A model generated the notes under the pieces. It had not been told where the DNA came from, ran no database searches, and worked only from the letters and a program-made list of their open reading frames with translations. Source: Arthrobacter castelli DSM 16402 (lineage in GTDB: Bacteria > Actinomycetota > Actinomycetes > Actinomycetales > Micrococcaceae). From it: a DNA stretch of 63,960 bases. A program made the position numbers and the translations under genes. Each line of letters starts with the position of its first letter. Within the stretch, counting starts at the first letter, position 1. Positions 34,299 to 43,573 of the stretch are shown one piece after another. Where the stretch lies: the NCBI RefSeq assembly GCF_000430705.1, contig NZ_KE387202.1, positions 1 to 63,960 on the forward strand, written 5' to 3'.

Positions 34299-35462
34299 AT
34301 GGGTACCGCGCCCGGGTATCGCCCGCGCCTTGCACCCGTGGTGGGAAGGGGACGCCAGGCCGTCAAAACTGCTCTCGGCCTGGGGACCGACCAAGGCGCG
34401 CAGCTCGGCATTCCGGTGGTCGACCAAGCGAGCTCCAGCGAGCGCGCGTCGGTGGTCGACCAAGGCGCGCAGCGCGGCGGGGCGGTGGTCGACCAAGGCG
34501 CTCAGCGCCGCGCGGAGACCCCCGTCCTGGTGGCCTGCAGCGGGGGCCCCGACTCCTTGGCCCTGGCGGTCGTCACCGCCTTCTTCGCCAGGCGCGGCGA
34601 CATCGCGGCGGGCGCCGTCGTCGTCGACCACGGCCTGCAGCGGGGCAGCGCATCCGTTGCCGCAGAAACTGCACGGGTGCTGACCGGTATGGGCCTGGAA
34701 CCGGTTGAGATCATGACCGTGACCGTGTCCGACGACGGCTCCGGCCCCGAAGCGTCCGCGAGACAAGCCAGGTACCAGGCCCTGGAGGAAGCCGCGGCAC
34801 GGCACGACGCGTCCTCCGTGCTGCTTGGGCACACCCTCGATGACCAGGCCGAAAGCGTATTGCTCGGGCTGGCTCGTGGATCGGGCACCCGGTCGTTGTC
34901 CGGTATGCAGTTCCGCCGCGGCCGCTATCTGCGCCCGTTGCTTGGGCTGCGCCGGGCCGATACCGAAGCGATCTGCGCGGCGGAGGGATTGACGCCGTGG
35001 CACGATCCCACCAACTCGGATCCGGCCTATCTGCGCTCGCGAGTGCGCGCTGAGGTGCTGCCCCTGCTGGAAGAGAAGCTGGGCCCGGGCATTGCCGAAT
35101 CGCTCTATCGCTCCGCGCAGATCCTGGGCGAAGACGCGGACTTCCTGGAGGCGGAGGCGGCCCGGATCTATGCGGAGCTTGCCGACGTCGAACCCGGCCA
35201 TGTCAGTTTGCCGGAGGAGAAGCTTCGCTCACTCGCTCCGGCCCTGCGGCACCGGGTGCTCGCCCTGGCCGCCGTCGAGGTCGGGGCCGAACAACCATCG
35301 AGGGAGCGGATCGAGTCTGTGGCGGCGCTGCTGCGGCGCCGGGGATCGGCCGGGCCGGTGCAACTGGCCGGAAAAGTGGAGGTGCACCGGCAGGTTTTTG
35401 GCCACGATGTTCCTCCAGCGAAGCGTGGTTATGGCAGTCTTGTCTTTACGGCCAAACGTTGA
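34299..35462 (+). CDS. tilS: tRNA(Ile)-lysidine synthetase with an N-terminal repeat insert
   Basis: A 387-residue ATP-dependent enzyme that modifies the CAU anticodon of one tRNA-Ile to lysidine. The PP-loop is SGGPDS (81-86), followed by the [21 protein letters not shown] block and the [14 protein letters not shown] and [15 protein letters not shown] motifs. The PP-loop usually lies within the first 20-40 residues; here about 45 extra residues precede it, made of a repeat around VVDQGAQRG. The repeat unit is 33-36 bp long. The start, two bases past the metalloprotease stop, is the first in-frame ATG with that spacing. hpt follows in the usual tilS-hpt-ftsH order. Confidence 0.92.
   Translation: MGTAPGYRPRLAPVVGRGRQAVKTALGLGTDQGAQLGIPVVDQASSSERASVVDQGAQRGGAVVDQGAQRRAETPVLVACSGGPDSLALAVVTAFFARRGDIAAGAVVVDHGLQRGSASVAAETARVLTGMGLEPVEIMTVTVSDDGSGPEASARQARYQALEEAAARHDASSVLLGHTLDDQAESVLLGLARGSGTRSLSGMQFRRGRYLRPLLGLRRADTEAICAAEGLTPWHDPTNSDPAYLRSRVRAEVLPLLEEKLGPGIAESLYRSAQILGEDADFLEAEAARIYAELADVEPGHVSLPEEKLRSLAPALRHRVLALAAVEVGAEQPSRERIESVAALLRRRGSAGPVQLAGKVEVHRQVFGHDVPPAKRGYGSLVFTAKR
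34389..34515 (+). repeat. 33-36-bp tandem repeat in the 5' part of tilS
   Basis: Units beginning GACCAAG lie at 34389, 34422, 34458 and 34491, each ending GTGGTC except the last. Lengths are 33, 36, 33 and about 25 bp. They encode a degenerate [11 protein letters not shown] repeat in front of the enzyme's PP-loop. Confidence 0.85.
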
Positions 35463-35517
35463 GCCCCGGAGGCGCGGGCGGCCATCGCAACCAACACTTG
35501 AAAACCCGGGAGTATTC

Positions 35518-36069
35518 GTGGAGTCACACGACGTTCAGGACGACCTCAAGCACGTCCTGTACAGCAAGGAAGAAATCCAGCAGCGGGTGGCTGAACTCGC
35601 CGCGCAAATCGACGAAGATTACAAAGACCGCGACCTGCTGATTGTCGGTGTGCTCAAGGGCGCCGTGATGATCATGGCCGACCTGGCGCGGGCGCTGCAC
35701 AGCCACGTGACAATGGACTGGATGGCGGTTTCCTCCTACGGCTCCGGAACCCAGTCCTCCGGCGTGGTGCGGATCCTCAAGGACCTCGACACGGACCTGA
35801 GCGGCAAGAACGTGCTGATTGTCGAGGACATCATCGACTCCGGCCTGACCCTGTCCTGGCTGAAGAAGAACCTGTACTCCCGCGGGCCGGCCTCCGTGGA
35901 AATCTGCACGCTGCTGCGGAAACCGGACGCGGCCAAGGTGACAATGGATGTGAAGTACGTCGGCTTCGACATCCCGAACGAGTTTGTCGTCGGCTACGGA
36001 CTGGACTTCGCCGAGAGGTACCGGAACCTGGATTTCGTGGGGACGCTGGCGCCGCACATTTACGAGTAG
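35518..36069 (+). CDS. hpt: Hypoxanthine phosphoribosyltransferase
   Basis: A purine-salvage enzyme of 183 residues making IMP or GMP from PRPP and a base. The PRPP-binding motif is [11 protein letters not shown], with the flexible-loop [11 protein letters not shown] and the aromatic base-binding [17 protein letters not shown]. The GTG at 35518 is used: it lies behind GGGAG and gives the normal family length, although the frame is open further up through tilS. The order tilS-hpt-ftsH-folE is conserved in actinobacteria. A weak terminator hairpin follows at 36216. Confidence 0.94.
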   Translation: MESHDVQDDLKHVLYSKEEIQQRVAELAAQIDEDYKDRDLLIVGVLKGAVMIMADLARALHSHVTMDWMAVSSYGSGTQSSGVVRILKDLDTDLSGKNVLIVEDIIDSGLTLSWLKKNLYSRGPASVEICTLLRKPDAAKVTMDVKYVGFDIPNEFVVGYGLDFAERYRNLDFVGTLAPHIYE

Positions 36070-36215
36070 CGGCCGTCCCGCCCCGGCGCGGGACCAGTGC
36101 TGCAGGGCGCGCGGCGTTCGGGCCGGGAGTAAAACGGGCACTTCCAAGTGCAAAGGGGCCGATTTCGGCGTAACTTACTCCCCGACGGAACGCCGGTCGT
36201 GTCGCCGGTCGAACA

Positions 36216-36241
36216 CCTCTGTACGCCCAGAGGGAACTTTT
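36216..36241 (+). terminator. Weak terminator candidate between hpt and ftsH
   Basis: CCTCTG (36216-36221) pairs with CAGAGG (36228-36233) across TACGCC, followed by GAAC and TTTT. Confidence 0.4.
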
Positions 36242-36348
36242 AGCGTCGAGTATGCGTGCATAATGAGGAACGGTGTATAGCTAGATGCGTACTTGTGAGC
36301 GCTTGTGCGCAGTTTAACCAGGAGGGACGGGGTCACGGCCCTGAACAA

Positions 36349-38484
36349 ATGAACTTCAAGAAATTCTTCAAAGGCCCACTGGTCTGGATCGTCCTGGGCG
36401 TCGCCGTGCTGCTGTTCATTTTCCCGACGTTTCTTGGCGGCGGCGCGACCCGGGTGGATACGAACATCGGTCTGCAGCTGCTTGAGGACAACAAAGTGGA
36501 GCAGGCCAAGATCTACGACGGCGAGCAACGCGTCGACCTGACACTGCGCGAGGACTACGTGGTCGATGGCGAGAGCAAGGGCCAGAGTGTCCAGTTCTAC
36601 TTTGTCACCGCCCGCGCGGACGAGGTCGTCGAGGCGGTCAACACCTCGGACGTGGAGGGCTTTACCGACCAGCCGGCGCAGAGCAACTGGTTCACCAGCA
36701 TCCTCGGCCTGATCTTGCCGATCCTGATCCTCGGCCTGATTTTCTGGTTCCTGCTGTCCCGGATGCAGGGTGGCGGCGGAAAGGTGATGCAGTTCGGCAA
36801 ATCCAAGGCCAAGCTGATCACCAAGGATATGCCTCAGGTGACGTTCACCGATATGGCGGGTGCAGACGAAGCGGTCGAGGAACTGCACGAAATCAAGGAC
36901 TTCCTGCAGGAGCCGGATAAGTTCCAGGCCGTCGGGGCGAAGATCCCCAAGGGTGTATTGCTCTATGGCCCTCCTGGTACTGGTAAGACCCTGCTGGCAC
37001 GCGCTGTTGCGGGTGAGGCCGGGGTGCCGTTCTACTCCATTTCCGGTTCCGATTTCGTCGAGATGTTCGTCGGCGTCGGTGCTTCGAGGGTGCGTGACCT
37101 GTTCGAGCAGGCCAAGACCAACGCCCCTGCGATCATCTTCGTGGACGAGATCGACGCCGTCGGCCGCCACCGTGGTGCCGGCGTCGGCGGCGGTAACGAT
37201 GAACGTGAGCAGACGCTGAACCAGTTGCTGGTTGAGATGGACGGCTTCGACATCAAGACAAACGTCATCCTGATTGCTGCCACCAACCGGCCTGACGTGC
37301 TCGATCCCGCATTGCTCCGCCCGGGTCGTTTCGACCGCCAGGTCACCATCGAGGCGCCTGACATGCTGGGCCGCACCCAGATCCTGGAGGTCCACGCCAA
37401 GGGCAAGCCGATGGCCCAGGGCGTCGACCTGCACGCGGTGGCCAAGCGGACCCCGGGCTTCACCGGTGCGGACCTGGCTAACGTGCTCAACGAGGCGGCA
37501 CTGCTCACCGCCCGCTCGAATGCCCAGCTCATCGATGACCGGGCCCTCGACGAGGCGATCGACCGTGAGATCGCGGGGCCGCAGAAGCGCACCCGGGTGA
37601 TGAAGGAGTTGGAGCGGAAACTCACTGCTTACCACGAGGGCGGCCATGCCCTGGTGGCGGCCGCATTGCGCAATACGGATCCCGTCACCAAGGTGACGAT
37701 TCTGCCGCGTGGCCGCGCGCTCGGATACACCATGGTGCTGCCGTCCGACGACAAATACTCCACCACCCGTAACGAGCTGCTGGACCAATTGGCCTACGCC
37801 ATGGGCGGCAGGGTCGCCGAGGAGATTGTCTTCCACGACCCGACCACCGGCGCGTCCAATGACATCGAGAAGGCCACCTCCATGGCCCGCAAGATGGTCA
37901 CGCAATACGGGATGAGCGAGAAGATCGGAGCCGTGAAGCTCGGTTCCGCAGGAGGCGAGCCCTTCCTCGGCCGGGACATGAGCCACGAGCGCGACTACTC
38001 GGAGGAAGTCGCCTCAGTGGTGGACGACGAGGTGCGCCGGCTGATGGACAATGCGCACGACGAGGCCTGGAACATCCTGAACGAGAATCGCGATGTGCTG
38101 GACCGCCTGGCGCTGGAACTGCTGGAGCGCGAGACCTTGAACCAGGCCGAAATCGCTGACCTGTTTCGCGATGTGCGCAAGCGCGACCTGCGCGAAGTGT
38201 GGCTGTCCAGCGAGTCCCGGCCCGTCTCCAGCATCCCGCCGGTGGTCACCCCGGCCGAGCGTGCGCAGGCGGCGGCCGACGGCGAACCCGACCCGGTAAC
38301 CGTTCCGCCGCAGGATCAGGCCGCGAACGCGGATATGCCGCAGCCCTATGACCCGCCGGCCTCTGAGTCGGGAGGCTCTCACGGGGGCTCTGCAGGCGGT
38401 CCGGAAGGCGAAACACCGCCCGATCGTCCGCCGCACTCGGATGGCACATCAAGTCCCGGCCGCGGCACGGCGTCGGACAACTGA
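36349..38484 (+). CDS. ftsH: ATP-dependent zinc metalloprotease FtsH
   Basis: A membrane-anchored AAA+ protease of 711 residues for quality control of membrane proteins. Two membrane segments lie at about 9-27 and 120-138. The Walker A motif GPPGTGKT is at 207-214, followed by [11 protein letters not shown] and the SRH region, and the zinc site HEGGH at 429-433. After about residue 620 comes an acidic, Pro/Gly/Ser-rich tail. The ATG at 36349 gives the conserved [10 protein letters not shown] start, but the AGGAGGG ribosome site is 22 bp upstream, an unusually long distance. The 279-bp leader is AT-richer than its surroundings and likely holds its promoter. Confidence 0.96.
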   Translation: MNFKKFFKGPLVWIVLGVAVLLFIFPTFLGGGATRVDTNIGLQLLEDNKVEQAKIYDGEQRVDLTLREDYVVDGESKGQSVQFYFVTARADEVVEAVNTSDVEGFTDQPAQSNWFTSILGLILPILILGLIFWFLLSRMQGGGGKVMQFGKSKAKLITKDMPQVTFTDMAGADEAVEELHEIKDFLQEPDKFQAVGAKIPKGVLLYGPPGTGKTLLARAVAGEAGVPFYSISGSDFVEMFVGVGASRVRDLFEQAKTNAPAIIFVDEIDAVGRHRGAGVGGGNDEREQTLNQLLVEMDGFDIKTNVILIAATNRPDVLDPALLRPGRFDRQVTIEAPDMLGRTQILEVHAKGKPMAQGVDLHAVAKRTPGFTGADLANVLNEAALLTARSNAQLIDDRALDEAIDREIAGPQKRTRVMKELERKLTAYHEGGHALVAAALRNTDPVTKVTILPRGRALGYTMVLPSDDKYSTTRNELLDQLAYAMGGRVAEEIVFHDPTTGASNDIEKATSMARKMVTQYGMSEKIGAVKLGSAGGEPFLGRDMSHERDYSEEVASVVDDEVRRLMDNAHDEAWNILNENRDVLDRLALELLERETLNQAEIADLFRDVRKRDLREVWLSSESRPVSSIPPVVTPAERAQAAADGEPDPVTVPPQDQAANADMPQPYDPPASESGGSHGGSAGGPEGETPPDRPPHSDGTSSPGRGTASDN

Positions 38485-38524
38485 GTTTACGACCGGCTCT
38501 GGTCCATGGAGGGCCAGTGCCGGT

Positions 38525-38530
38525 TAGACT
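38525..38530 (+). promoter_or_regulatory. -10 box (TAGACT) of a leaderless start
   Basis: TAGACT lies six bases (CGCATA) before the GTG at 38537, and no Shine-Dalgarno sequence is present. This favours GTG over the ATG next to it. Confidence 0.55.
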
Positions 38531-38536
38531 CGCATA

Positions 38537-39160
38537 GTGATGGATTTCGACGACGACGTTCCCCTCGGCGGTGTCTCCGCCGACGAACGTACGCCACCGG
38601 TGGACCGGCCACGGATCGAGGCGGCAGTGCGGGAAATCCTTGCCGCCATCGGCGAGGATCCGGACCGCAGCGGACTGGTCGGCACCCCCGCGCGGGTGGC
38701 CAAGTCCTATGAGGAGATGTTTGCCGGACTGCACCAGGATGCCAGCGAACTGCTGGGGACGACCTTTGATCTTGAACACGAGGAAATGGTGCTGGTCAAG
38801 GACATCCCGTTCTATTCGACCTGCGAGCATCACCTGGTGCCGTTCCACGGCACCGCCCACGTGGGCTACATCCCCTCCTATGACGGAAGGGTCACCGGCT
38901 TGAGCAAATTGGCCAGGCTGGTGGAACTGTTCGCCAGACGTCCCCAGGTGCAGGAGCGCCTCACCACCCAGATTGCGGATGCCCTGATGACCAGCCTCGC
39001 ACCGCGCGGAGCGCTCGTCGTCATCGAGTGTGAGCACATGTGCATGTCGATGCGCGGAATCCGCAAGCCGGGGGCGAAAACGGTGACCTCCGCCGTGCGC
39101 GGCCAGCTCCACGACCCCGCCACCCGCTCCGAAGCCATGAGCTTGATACTCGGAAGGTAA
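38537..39160 (+). CDS. folE: GTP cyclohydrolase I
   Basis: The first enzyme of folate synthesis, 207 residues, converting GTP to dihydroneopterin triphosphate. The zinc-binding CEHHLVPF and [11 protein letters not shown], and the substrate-binding [21 protein letters not shown] block are all present. The GTG start is favoured by the -10 box six bases upstream; the next codon is ATG. The TAA stop overlaps a following ATG (TAATG), so folP is translated directly after. It heads the folE-folP-folB-folK operon. Confidence 0.96.
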   Translation: MMDFDDDVPLGGVSADERTPPVDRPRIEAAVREILAAIGEDPDRSGLVGTPARVAKSYEEMFAGLHQDASELLGTTFDLEHEEMVLVKDIPFYSTCEHHLVPFHGTAHVGYIPSYDGRVTGLSKLARLVELFARRPQVQERLTTQIADALMTSLAPRGALVVIECEHMCMSMRGIRKPGAKTVTSAVRGQLHDPATRSEAMSLILGR

Positions 39161-39162
39161 TG

Positions 39163-40074
39163 ATGGATTCTCTCGCTGCAACACCTGGAACCGGCCCCGC
39201 CACCTCACCGCTGCCGGTGGTCAAGCCACCGCGGCCTGCCGCCAAATTCGAGGACCTGCCCACCGGCCGCACCCTGCTGATGGGCATCCTGAACGTCACC
39301 CCGGATTCCTTCAGCGACGGCGGCCAGTACAACGATCCGGACACCGCCATCGGCCACGGGCTGCGGATGTTCTACGCCGGTGCCGACATCATCGACGTCG
39401 GCGGCGAATCCACCCGTCCCGGCGCGGAAGAGGTATCCGATGGGGAGGAGCAGGGGCGCATCCTGCCGGTGGTCGAGGCGCTGGTCAAGGCTGGTGCGCT
39501 GGTCAGCGTGGATACGATGAGCGCCGCCACCGCCGCCGAAGCGCTCGACGCCGGTGCGGCTGTGGTCAACGACGTCTCCGGCCTCAATTTCGACCCCAAG
39601 ATGCCGGCGCTGATTGCCGAACGGGGCGTGCCCTACGTGCTGACCCACCGTCGGGGAGACGCAGGAACCATGGACCAGCACACCGACTACGACGACGTCA
39701 GCGGCGAAGTCATCGAAGAGCTGAAGTCGGTACGGGACAAGTTCTATGAAGCCGGGGTGAAGCCGGAACAGCTGATCCTCGACCCGGGCCTGGGCTTCTC
39801 CAAGCAGGCCGGACAGAACTGGGAACTGCTGCGGAACCTGGAAAGCTTCACCGCACTTGGCCATCCGGTGCTGGTCGGTGCCTCCCGCAAGCGCTTTCTC
39901 GGCAGCTTGCTCGTCAGCGCAGGCAAGGCCGCCCCCGCCGAGGAGCGGGACCATGCCTCGGCCGCCGTCTCGGCGCTGTCGGCCCACCATGGCGCCTGGG
40001 CAGTACGGGTGCACGACGTCGCCGCGAGCCTTGACGCGGTCAAGACTGCGGCAGCTTGGGGTGGAGGCAGCTAG
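39163..40074 (+). CDS. folP: Dihydropteroate synthase
   Basis: A TIM-barrel enzyme of about 303 residues joining p-aminobenzoate to hydroxymethyl-dihydropterin; the target of sulfonamides. Motifs are MGILNVTPDSFSDGG, DVGGESTRPGA, VVNDVSGL and the LDPGLGFSK phosphate loop, with VGASRKRFLG near the end. The N-terminal 30 residues are Pro/Thr-rich. Two adjacent ATG codons occur, at 39160 and 39163; the second has better spacing from GGAAGG. Its stop is immediately followed by the folB ATG. Confidence 0.95.
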   Translation: MDSLAATPGTGPATSPLPVVKPPRPAAKFEDLPTGRTLLMGILNVTPDSFSDGGQYNDPDTAIGHGLRMFYAGADIIDVGGESTRPGAEEVSDGEEQGRILPVVEALVKAGALVSVDTMSAATAAEALDAGAAVVNDVSGLNFDPKMPALIAERGVPYVLTHRRGDAGTMDQHTDYDDVSGEVIEELKSVRDKFYEAGVKPEQLILDPGLGFSKQAGQNWELLRNLESFTALGHPVLVGASRKRFLGSLLVSAGKAAPAEERDHASAAVSALSAHHGAWAVRVHDVAASLDAVKTAAAWGGGS

Positions 40075-40449
40075 ATGGACGGGCCGCGGCCGGACCACAT
40101 TCGACTCAGCGGTATCGCCGCAATTGGCCATCATGGGGTATTCGACCACGAGAAGCGTGCCGGCCAGCCGTTCATCGCCGACGTCGTGCTCTACGCCGAC
40201 TTGTCCGCTGCCGCCGCCTCGGACGACCTGAACATGGCGGTCAATTACGGTGAGGTTGCCGAACACGTCAAGCGGGTGATCACCGGCCGACCCTACGACC
40301 TGATTGAAACGTTGACCGAGAGGATGGCCGCCTCGCTGCTCGATAGCTTCCGGATCGACGCCGTCGAAGTCACCGTGCACAAACCAAAGGCGCCGATCGA
40401 AGTGACCTTTTCCGATGTCTCAGTCACCGTCCACCGGGAGCGAAGATGA
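40075..40449 (+). CDS. folB: Dihydroneopterin aldolase
   Basis: A 124-residue aldolase making 6-hydroxymethyl-dihydropterin. It has the family's IRLSGIAAIGHHGVFDHEKRAGQPFIADV start (Glu and His near 20-25), the NYGEVAEHVKRVI segment and the DLIETLTERMA helix, and ends with the VTVHKPKAPI block. Its ATG follows the folP stop without a gap, and its own end overlaps folK as ATGA, so the folate genes are tightly coupled. Confidence 0.94.
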   Translation: MDGPRPDHIRLSGIAAIGHHGVFDHEKRAGQPFIADVVLYADLSAAAASDDLNMAVNYGEVAEHVKRVITGRPYDLIETLTERMAASLLDSFRIDAVEVTVHKPKAPIEVTFSDVSVTVHRERR

Positions 40450-40937
40450 CGACCCGGGCGGTGCTGGCGCTGGGCAGCAACCTGGGTGAGCGGGACGACA
40501 CCCTGGCTGCCGGCGTCGAGCAATTGGTCGACCATCCGCAGGTGCGGCTGTCGAAAATGTCCCCGATGGTGCAGACCAAGCCGGTGGGCGGCCCGGAGCA
40601 GCCGGACTACCTGAATATGGTGATCGAGGTTGAAACCGATTTTGAACCCTACGCTTTGCTGGCGCACTGCCAGGGGGTCGAGCAGGCCCACCACCGCCGG
40701 CGGGCCGTGCGCTGGGGGCCGCGCACCCTGGATGTGGACATCATCACCTACGGAGACCTGGTGTGCGACGATCCGCAGCTGACCCTTCCGCATCCGCGGG
40801 CGGCGCAGCGGGCCTTTGTCCTGCAACCATGGGCATGGATGGACAACTCGGCGCAGGTGGCCGGCCGGCCCGTGGCCTCGCTGGCGGCCGAGGCCGACGA
40901 CCTGCCGGGACTGAAACTTTACGAAAGGGACGTGTGA
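40446..40937 (+). CDS. folK: 2-amino-4-hydroxy-6-hydroxymethyldihydropteridine diphosphokinase
   Basis: A pyrophosphokinase of 163 residues that activates the pterin for dihydropteroate synthase. The entry ALGSNLGERDDTL, the pterin-binding MVQTKPVGGPEQPDYLNMV, and the ATP/Mg block RWGPRTLDVDIITYG followed by LTLPHPRAAQRAFVLQPW are all present. Its start overlaps folB by 4 bp and its TGA overlaps the next GTG (GTGA). Confidence 0.95.
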   Translation: MTTRAVLALGSNLGERDDTLAAGVEQLVDHPQVRLSKMSPMVQTKPVGGPEQPDYLNMVIEVETDFEPYALLAHCQGVEQAHHRRRAVRWGPRTLDVDIITYGDLVCDDPQLTLPHPRAAQRAFVLQPWAWMDNSAQVAGRPVASLAAEADDLPGLKLYERDV

Positions 40938-41431
40938 GTACCATCCGCACCCGTTGGCTGATTCTGATTGCCACATTCAGCGCTTTGGCGGGATATCTGG
41001 TGTCGCTGGCCGGAACCATGCTGCGCTGGCCGACGCCGGTGCTTCCGCTCAGCTCCTTGTTCACCATGGCCGTCATCGCCGGATTCACCCTGGTGCTCGG
41101 TATTCGGGTGCTGCGCTGGCGGCAGGGTAAGCGGCAGCGGCAACTGAACCTGATCCTCGCCGCCCGCACCCTGGTACTGGCCCACGCCTGCGCGTACGCC
41201 GGGTCCCTGTTGCTTGGATGGCACATCGGGATTCTGGTTGATCAGTTGCCGCTGTGGGCGTTCCGTTCCGACCACACCATTAGCTTCACTTCCCTGGCGA
41301 TGACCGGCGGCGGGCTGGTCATGATAGTGATTGGACTGGTGGTTGAGCGGTTCTGCCGCATCCCACCTGAAGACAGCGAAGAGTCCGACGGCGATGGCGG
41401 ACAATCGAAGGGTGAGGGAGAGTATGCGTAG
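40934..41431 (+). CDS. DUF3180 family membrane protein
   Basis: A 165-residue membrane protein of the DUF3180 family, which occurs behind folK in many actinobacteria. Four hydrophobic segments are seen at about residues 8-27, 35-55, 72-95 and 115-140. The C-terminus is acidic and polar. The GTG at 40934 overlaps the folK stop as GTGA and has AAAGGGA upstream. Function is unknown; the position points to folate or cell-envelope-related work only by association. Confidence 0.85.
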   Translation: MSTIRTRWLILIATFSALAGYLVSLAGTMLRWPTPVLPLSSLFTMAVIAGFTLVLGIRVLRWRQGKRQRQLNLILAARTLVLAHACAYAGSLLLGWHIGILVDQLPLWAFRSDHTISFTSLAMTGGGLVMIVIGLVVERFCRIPPEDSEESDGDGGQSKGEGEYA

Positions 41432-41948
41432 CGGCACGGCGCGTGAGCCGGTCGACCCGGTCGATGTGCAGTGGAGCCGGGTCTCGGAGAAGCTCATTAC
41501 GCTGCGCGTGGTCGGCGCGCTGATAGGTTTTGTGATCGCGCTGCTGGTGTTTTCGGTGCCCGTGGTGCTGATGCTGTCCGATGTGTGGCCGGGCTTTCCG
41601 GCGTGGCTTGCCTGGGCGCTGCCCGCCGTCGTCGTGGTGGTCAGTGTCTGGTCTCTGCTGCTCATCCCCCGGCAGGTGCGTGCCATTGGCTATGCCGAAC
41701 GCCATGAGGACCTGCTGATCCGGCAGGGGCTGTTCTTCCAACGCGTGATGGTCGTTCCCTATGGCCGGATGCAGTACGTGGACATTTCGGTTGGTCCCAT
41801 CGAGCGTGCCCTGGGGCTGGCGTCACTGAAGCTTCATACCGCCTCCCCCAGCACCAATGCCACGCTGGTCGGTCTTCCAAGCGCGGAGGCCGCCCGGCTG
41901 CGGGAGCAACTGTCGTCGCTGGGTGAGGCGAAGCTGGCAGGACTATGA
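41424..41948 (+). CDS. PH domain-containing membrane protein (YdbS-like)
   Basis: A 174-residue bacterial PH (bPH2) protein. Two hydrophobic segments lie at about 27-50 and 57-80, followed by a PH domain with the pattern LLIRQGLFFQRVMVVPYGRMQYVDISVGPIERALGLASLKLHTAS. It is the short partner of a typical YdbS/YdbT pair. The ATG at 41424 overlaps the DUF3180 gene by 8 bp and has GAGGGAG in front. Exact role is unknown. Confidence 0.85.
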   Translation: MRSGTAREPVDPVDVQWSRVSEKLITLRVVGALIGFVIALLVFSVPVVLMLSDVWPGFPAWLAWALPAVVVVVSVWSLLLIPRQVRAIGYAERHEDLLIRQGLFFQRVMVVPYGRMQYVDISVGPIERALGLASLKLHTASPSTNATLVGLPSAEAARLREQLSSLGEAKLAGL

Positions 41949-43573
41949 CGGCACCACCTCCGGCCGGGAACCTTCCGGCCGACGAGCATTTCGGCCCGGA
42001 CGACGCCGAAACCTGGCACCGGGTGCATCCGGTCTCGCCCATGGTCAAGGGATGGATCGGCATCATCGCGGTCATCCTGGTGTTCGGCCGCGGGATCTTC
42101 GAAGACCTGATTGCAGGACGGGGCATGCCGCAATACGGCCCCGGCGGGGACACCGTGCCGCTTTGGATCATCGCGGGCGGGCTGATTCTGGTGATCCTGC
42201 TCTTTGCCCTCGGATTCTTCCTGTCCTGGTACTTCACCCGCTACCAGGTCACGGACCAGCACGTCAGGGTGAACAGCGGCATCGTGTTCCGCCAGCACCG
42301 GCAGGCCAGGCTGGACCGGGTGCAGGCCATCGACGTCGTCCAGCCCTTGCTCGCCCGGCTCTTCTCGCTGGCCGAACTGAAGTTCGAAGTCGCCGATTCG
42401 GGCAGCTCCGCAGTGCGGCTGAGCTACCTGAGGCTGTCAACGGCGCAGCAGCTGCGTGCCACCATTCTCGCCCGGGCCTCCGGCGCGGAACCGGACCCCG
42501 AACACCCCGACCAGGTGAGCGAGGCGCCGGAACAACCGGTGCTGGCGCTGTCCGGCGGCCGCATTGTGGGTGCCACACTGTTGTCCGGAACCACCATCTT
42601 TGTCGCACTCGCCGTGATTGCCGTCGCGGTGGTGGCAGGCGCCGTCGATGAGCCCTTCGCGCTGGGCGCGGTGCTGGCCGGCGCGGTGCCGATCCTGTTC
42701 GCCGTCGCCGCCGCCTACTGGACCACCTTCAGCAACAGCTACAACTTTCGCGCCGCAACCTCGCCCGACGGCATCAGGCTGCGGTACGGGCTGCTGGACA
42801 CCAGGGCGCAAACCGTCCCGCCCGGACGCGTGCAGGCGGTCGGGATCGTGCAGTCGCCGCTGTGGCGGCTCAAGGGTTGGTACAAGATGCAGGTCAATGT
42901 GGCCGGCTACGGGGTGGACACGCAGGCCAGCGGATCGCGCACCACCCTGCTGCCGGCGGGAACATCGTCCGAGGTGATGCAGATGCTGGCGCTGGTGCTG
43001 CCGGATCCGGGAACTGAAGACCCCTTCGACGTCTTCGGAGCGGCCCTCGGCGGACGTGATCAGCACTTCGGATTCACCACCACGCCGCGGCGCGGCCGGA
43101 TCCTGGACCTGCTGTCGTGGCGGCGCAATGGATTCACTGCCACGGCGACAGCGCTGATCTGCCGGTCGGGCTGGCTGTGGCGGGCTGCTCAGGTGGTCCC
43201 GCATGAAAGGACCCAGTCCCTCGCGCTGCACCAGGGCCCGCTGACCCGCCGTCTGAGGCTGGCGGATGTGGTGCTGCATTCGACGCCGGGGCCGGTGACC
43301 GCGCGGGTGGTCCATGCCGACCTGGATGTCGCCCGGCAGTTGTTCGAAGAGCAGGCCGACCGGGCGGCACAGGCGCGCCGGGTCAGCGCGCCGGAACATT
43401 GGCTGGCCCCGCGGCGCGACGACGGGGAGAGCACGGAATCCCGTCGGGAATCCGGCCCGGAAAGCAGCCCTGAAGCCGTACCGGAAACGCCGCAGGCAGC
43501 CGGGCCGGCCCCGGAAGGCCCGAACGAACGCGACAAGGACCTGCCCCCTCGGGAGGATCACAATGGCCAGTAA
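41945..43573 (+). CDS. PH domain-containing membrane protein (YdbT-like)
   Basis: A 542-residue protein with three bPH2 domains. The first domain has HVRVNSGIVFRQHRQARLDRVQAIDVVQPLLARLFSLAELKFEVADSG, and the second RYGLLDTRAQTVPPGRVQAVGIVQSPLWRL. Pairs of membrane segments lie at about residues 30-52, 67-92, 207-232 and 236-256. It is the long partner of a YdbS/YdbT pair and starts within the end of the first (ATGA). A Pro/Glu-rich tail ends it. Family function is not settled; a role at the membrane is likely. Confidence 0.87.
   Translation: MTAPPPAGNLPADEHFGPDDAETWHRVHPVSPMVKGWIGIIAVILVFGRGIFEDLIAGRGMPQYGPGGDTVPLWIIAGGLILVILLFALGFFLSWYFTRYQVTDQHVRVNSGIVFRQHRQARLDRVQAIDVVQPLLARLFSLAELKFEVADSGSSAVRLSYLRLSTAQQLRATILARASGAEPDPEHPDQVSEAPEQPVLALSGGRIVGATLLSGTTIFVALAVIAVAVVAGAVDEPFALGAVLAGAVPILFAVAAAYWTTFSNSYNFRAATSPDGIRLRYGLLDTRAQTVPPGRVQAVGIVQSPLWRLKGWYKMQVNVAGYGVDTQASGSRTTLLPAGTSSEVMQMLALVLPDPGTEDPFDVFGAALGGRDQHFGFTTTPRRGRILDLLSWRRNGFTATATALICRSGWLWRAAQVVPHERTQSLALHQGPLTRRLRLADVVLHSTPGPVTARVVHADLDVARQLFEEQADRAAQARRVSAPEHWLAPRRDDGESTESRRESGPESSPEAVPETPQAAGPAPEGPNERDKDLPPREDHNGQ

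Noticed and set aside
36175-37986. 603-codon minus-strand frame opposite ftsH
   Set aside because: No family motifs, and its codon pattern mirrors the FtsH gene.
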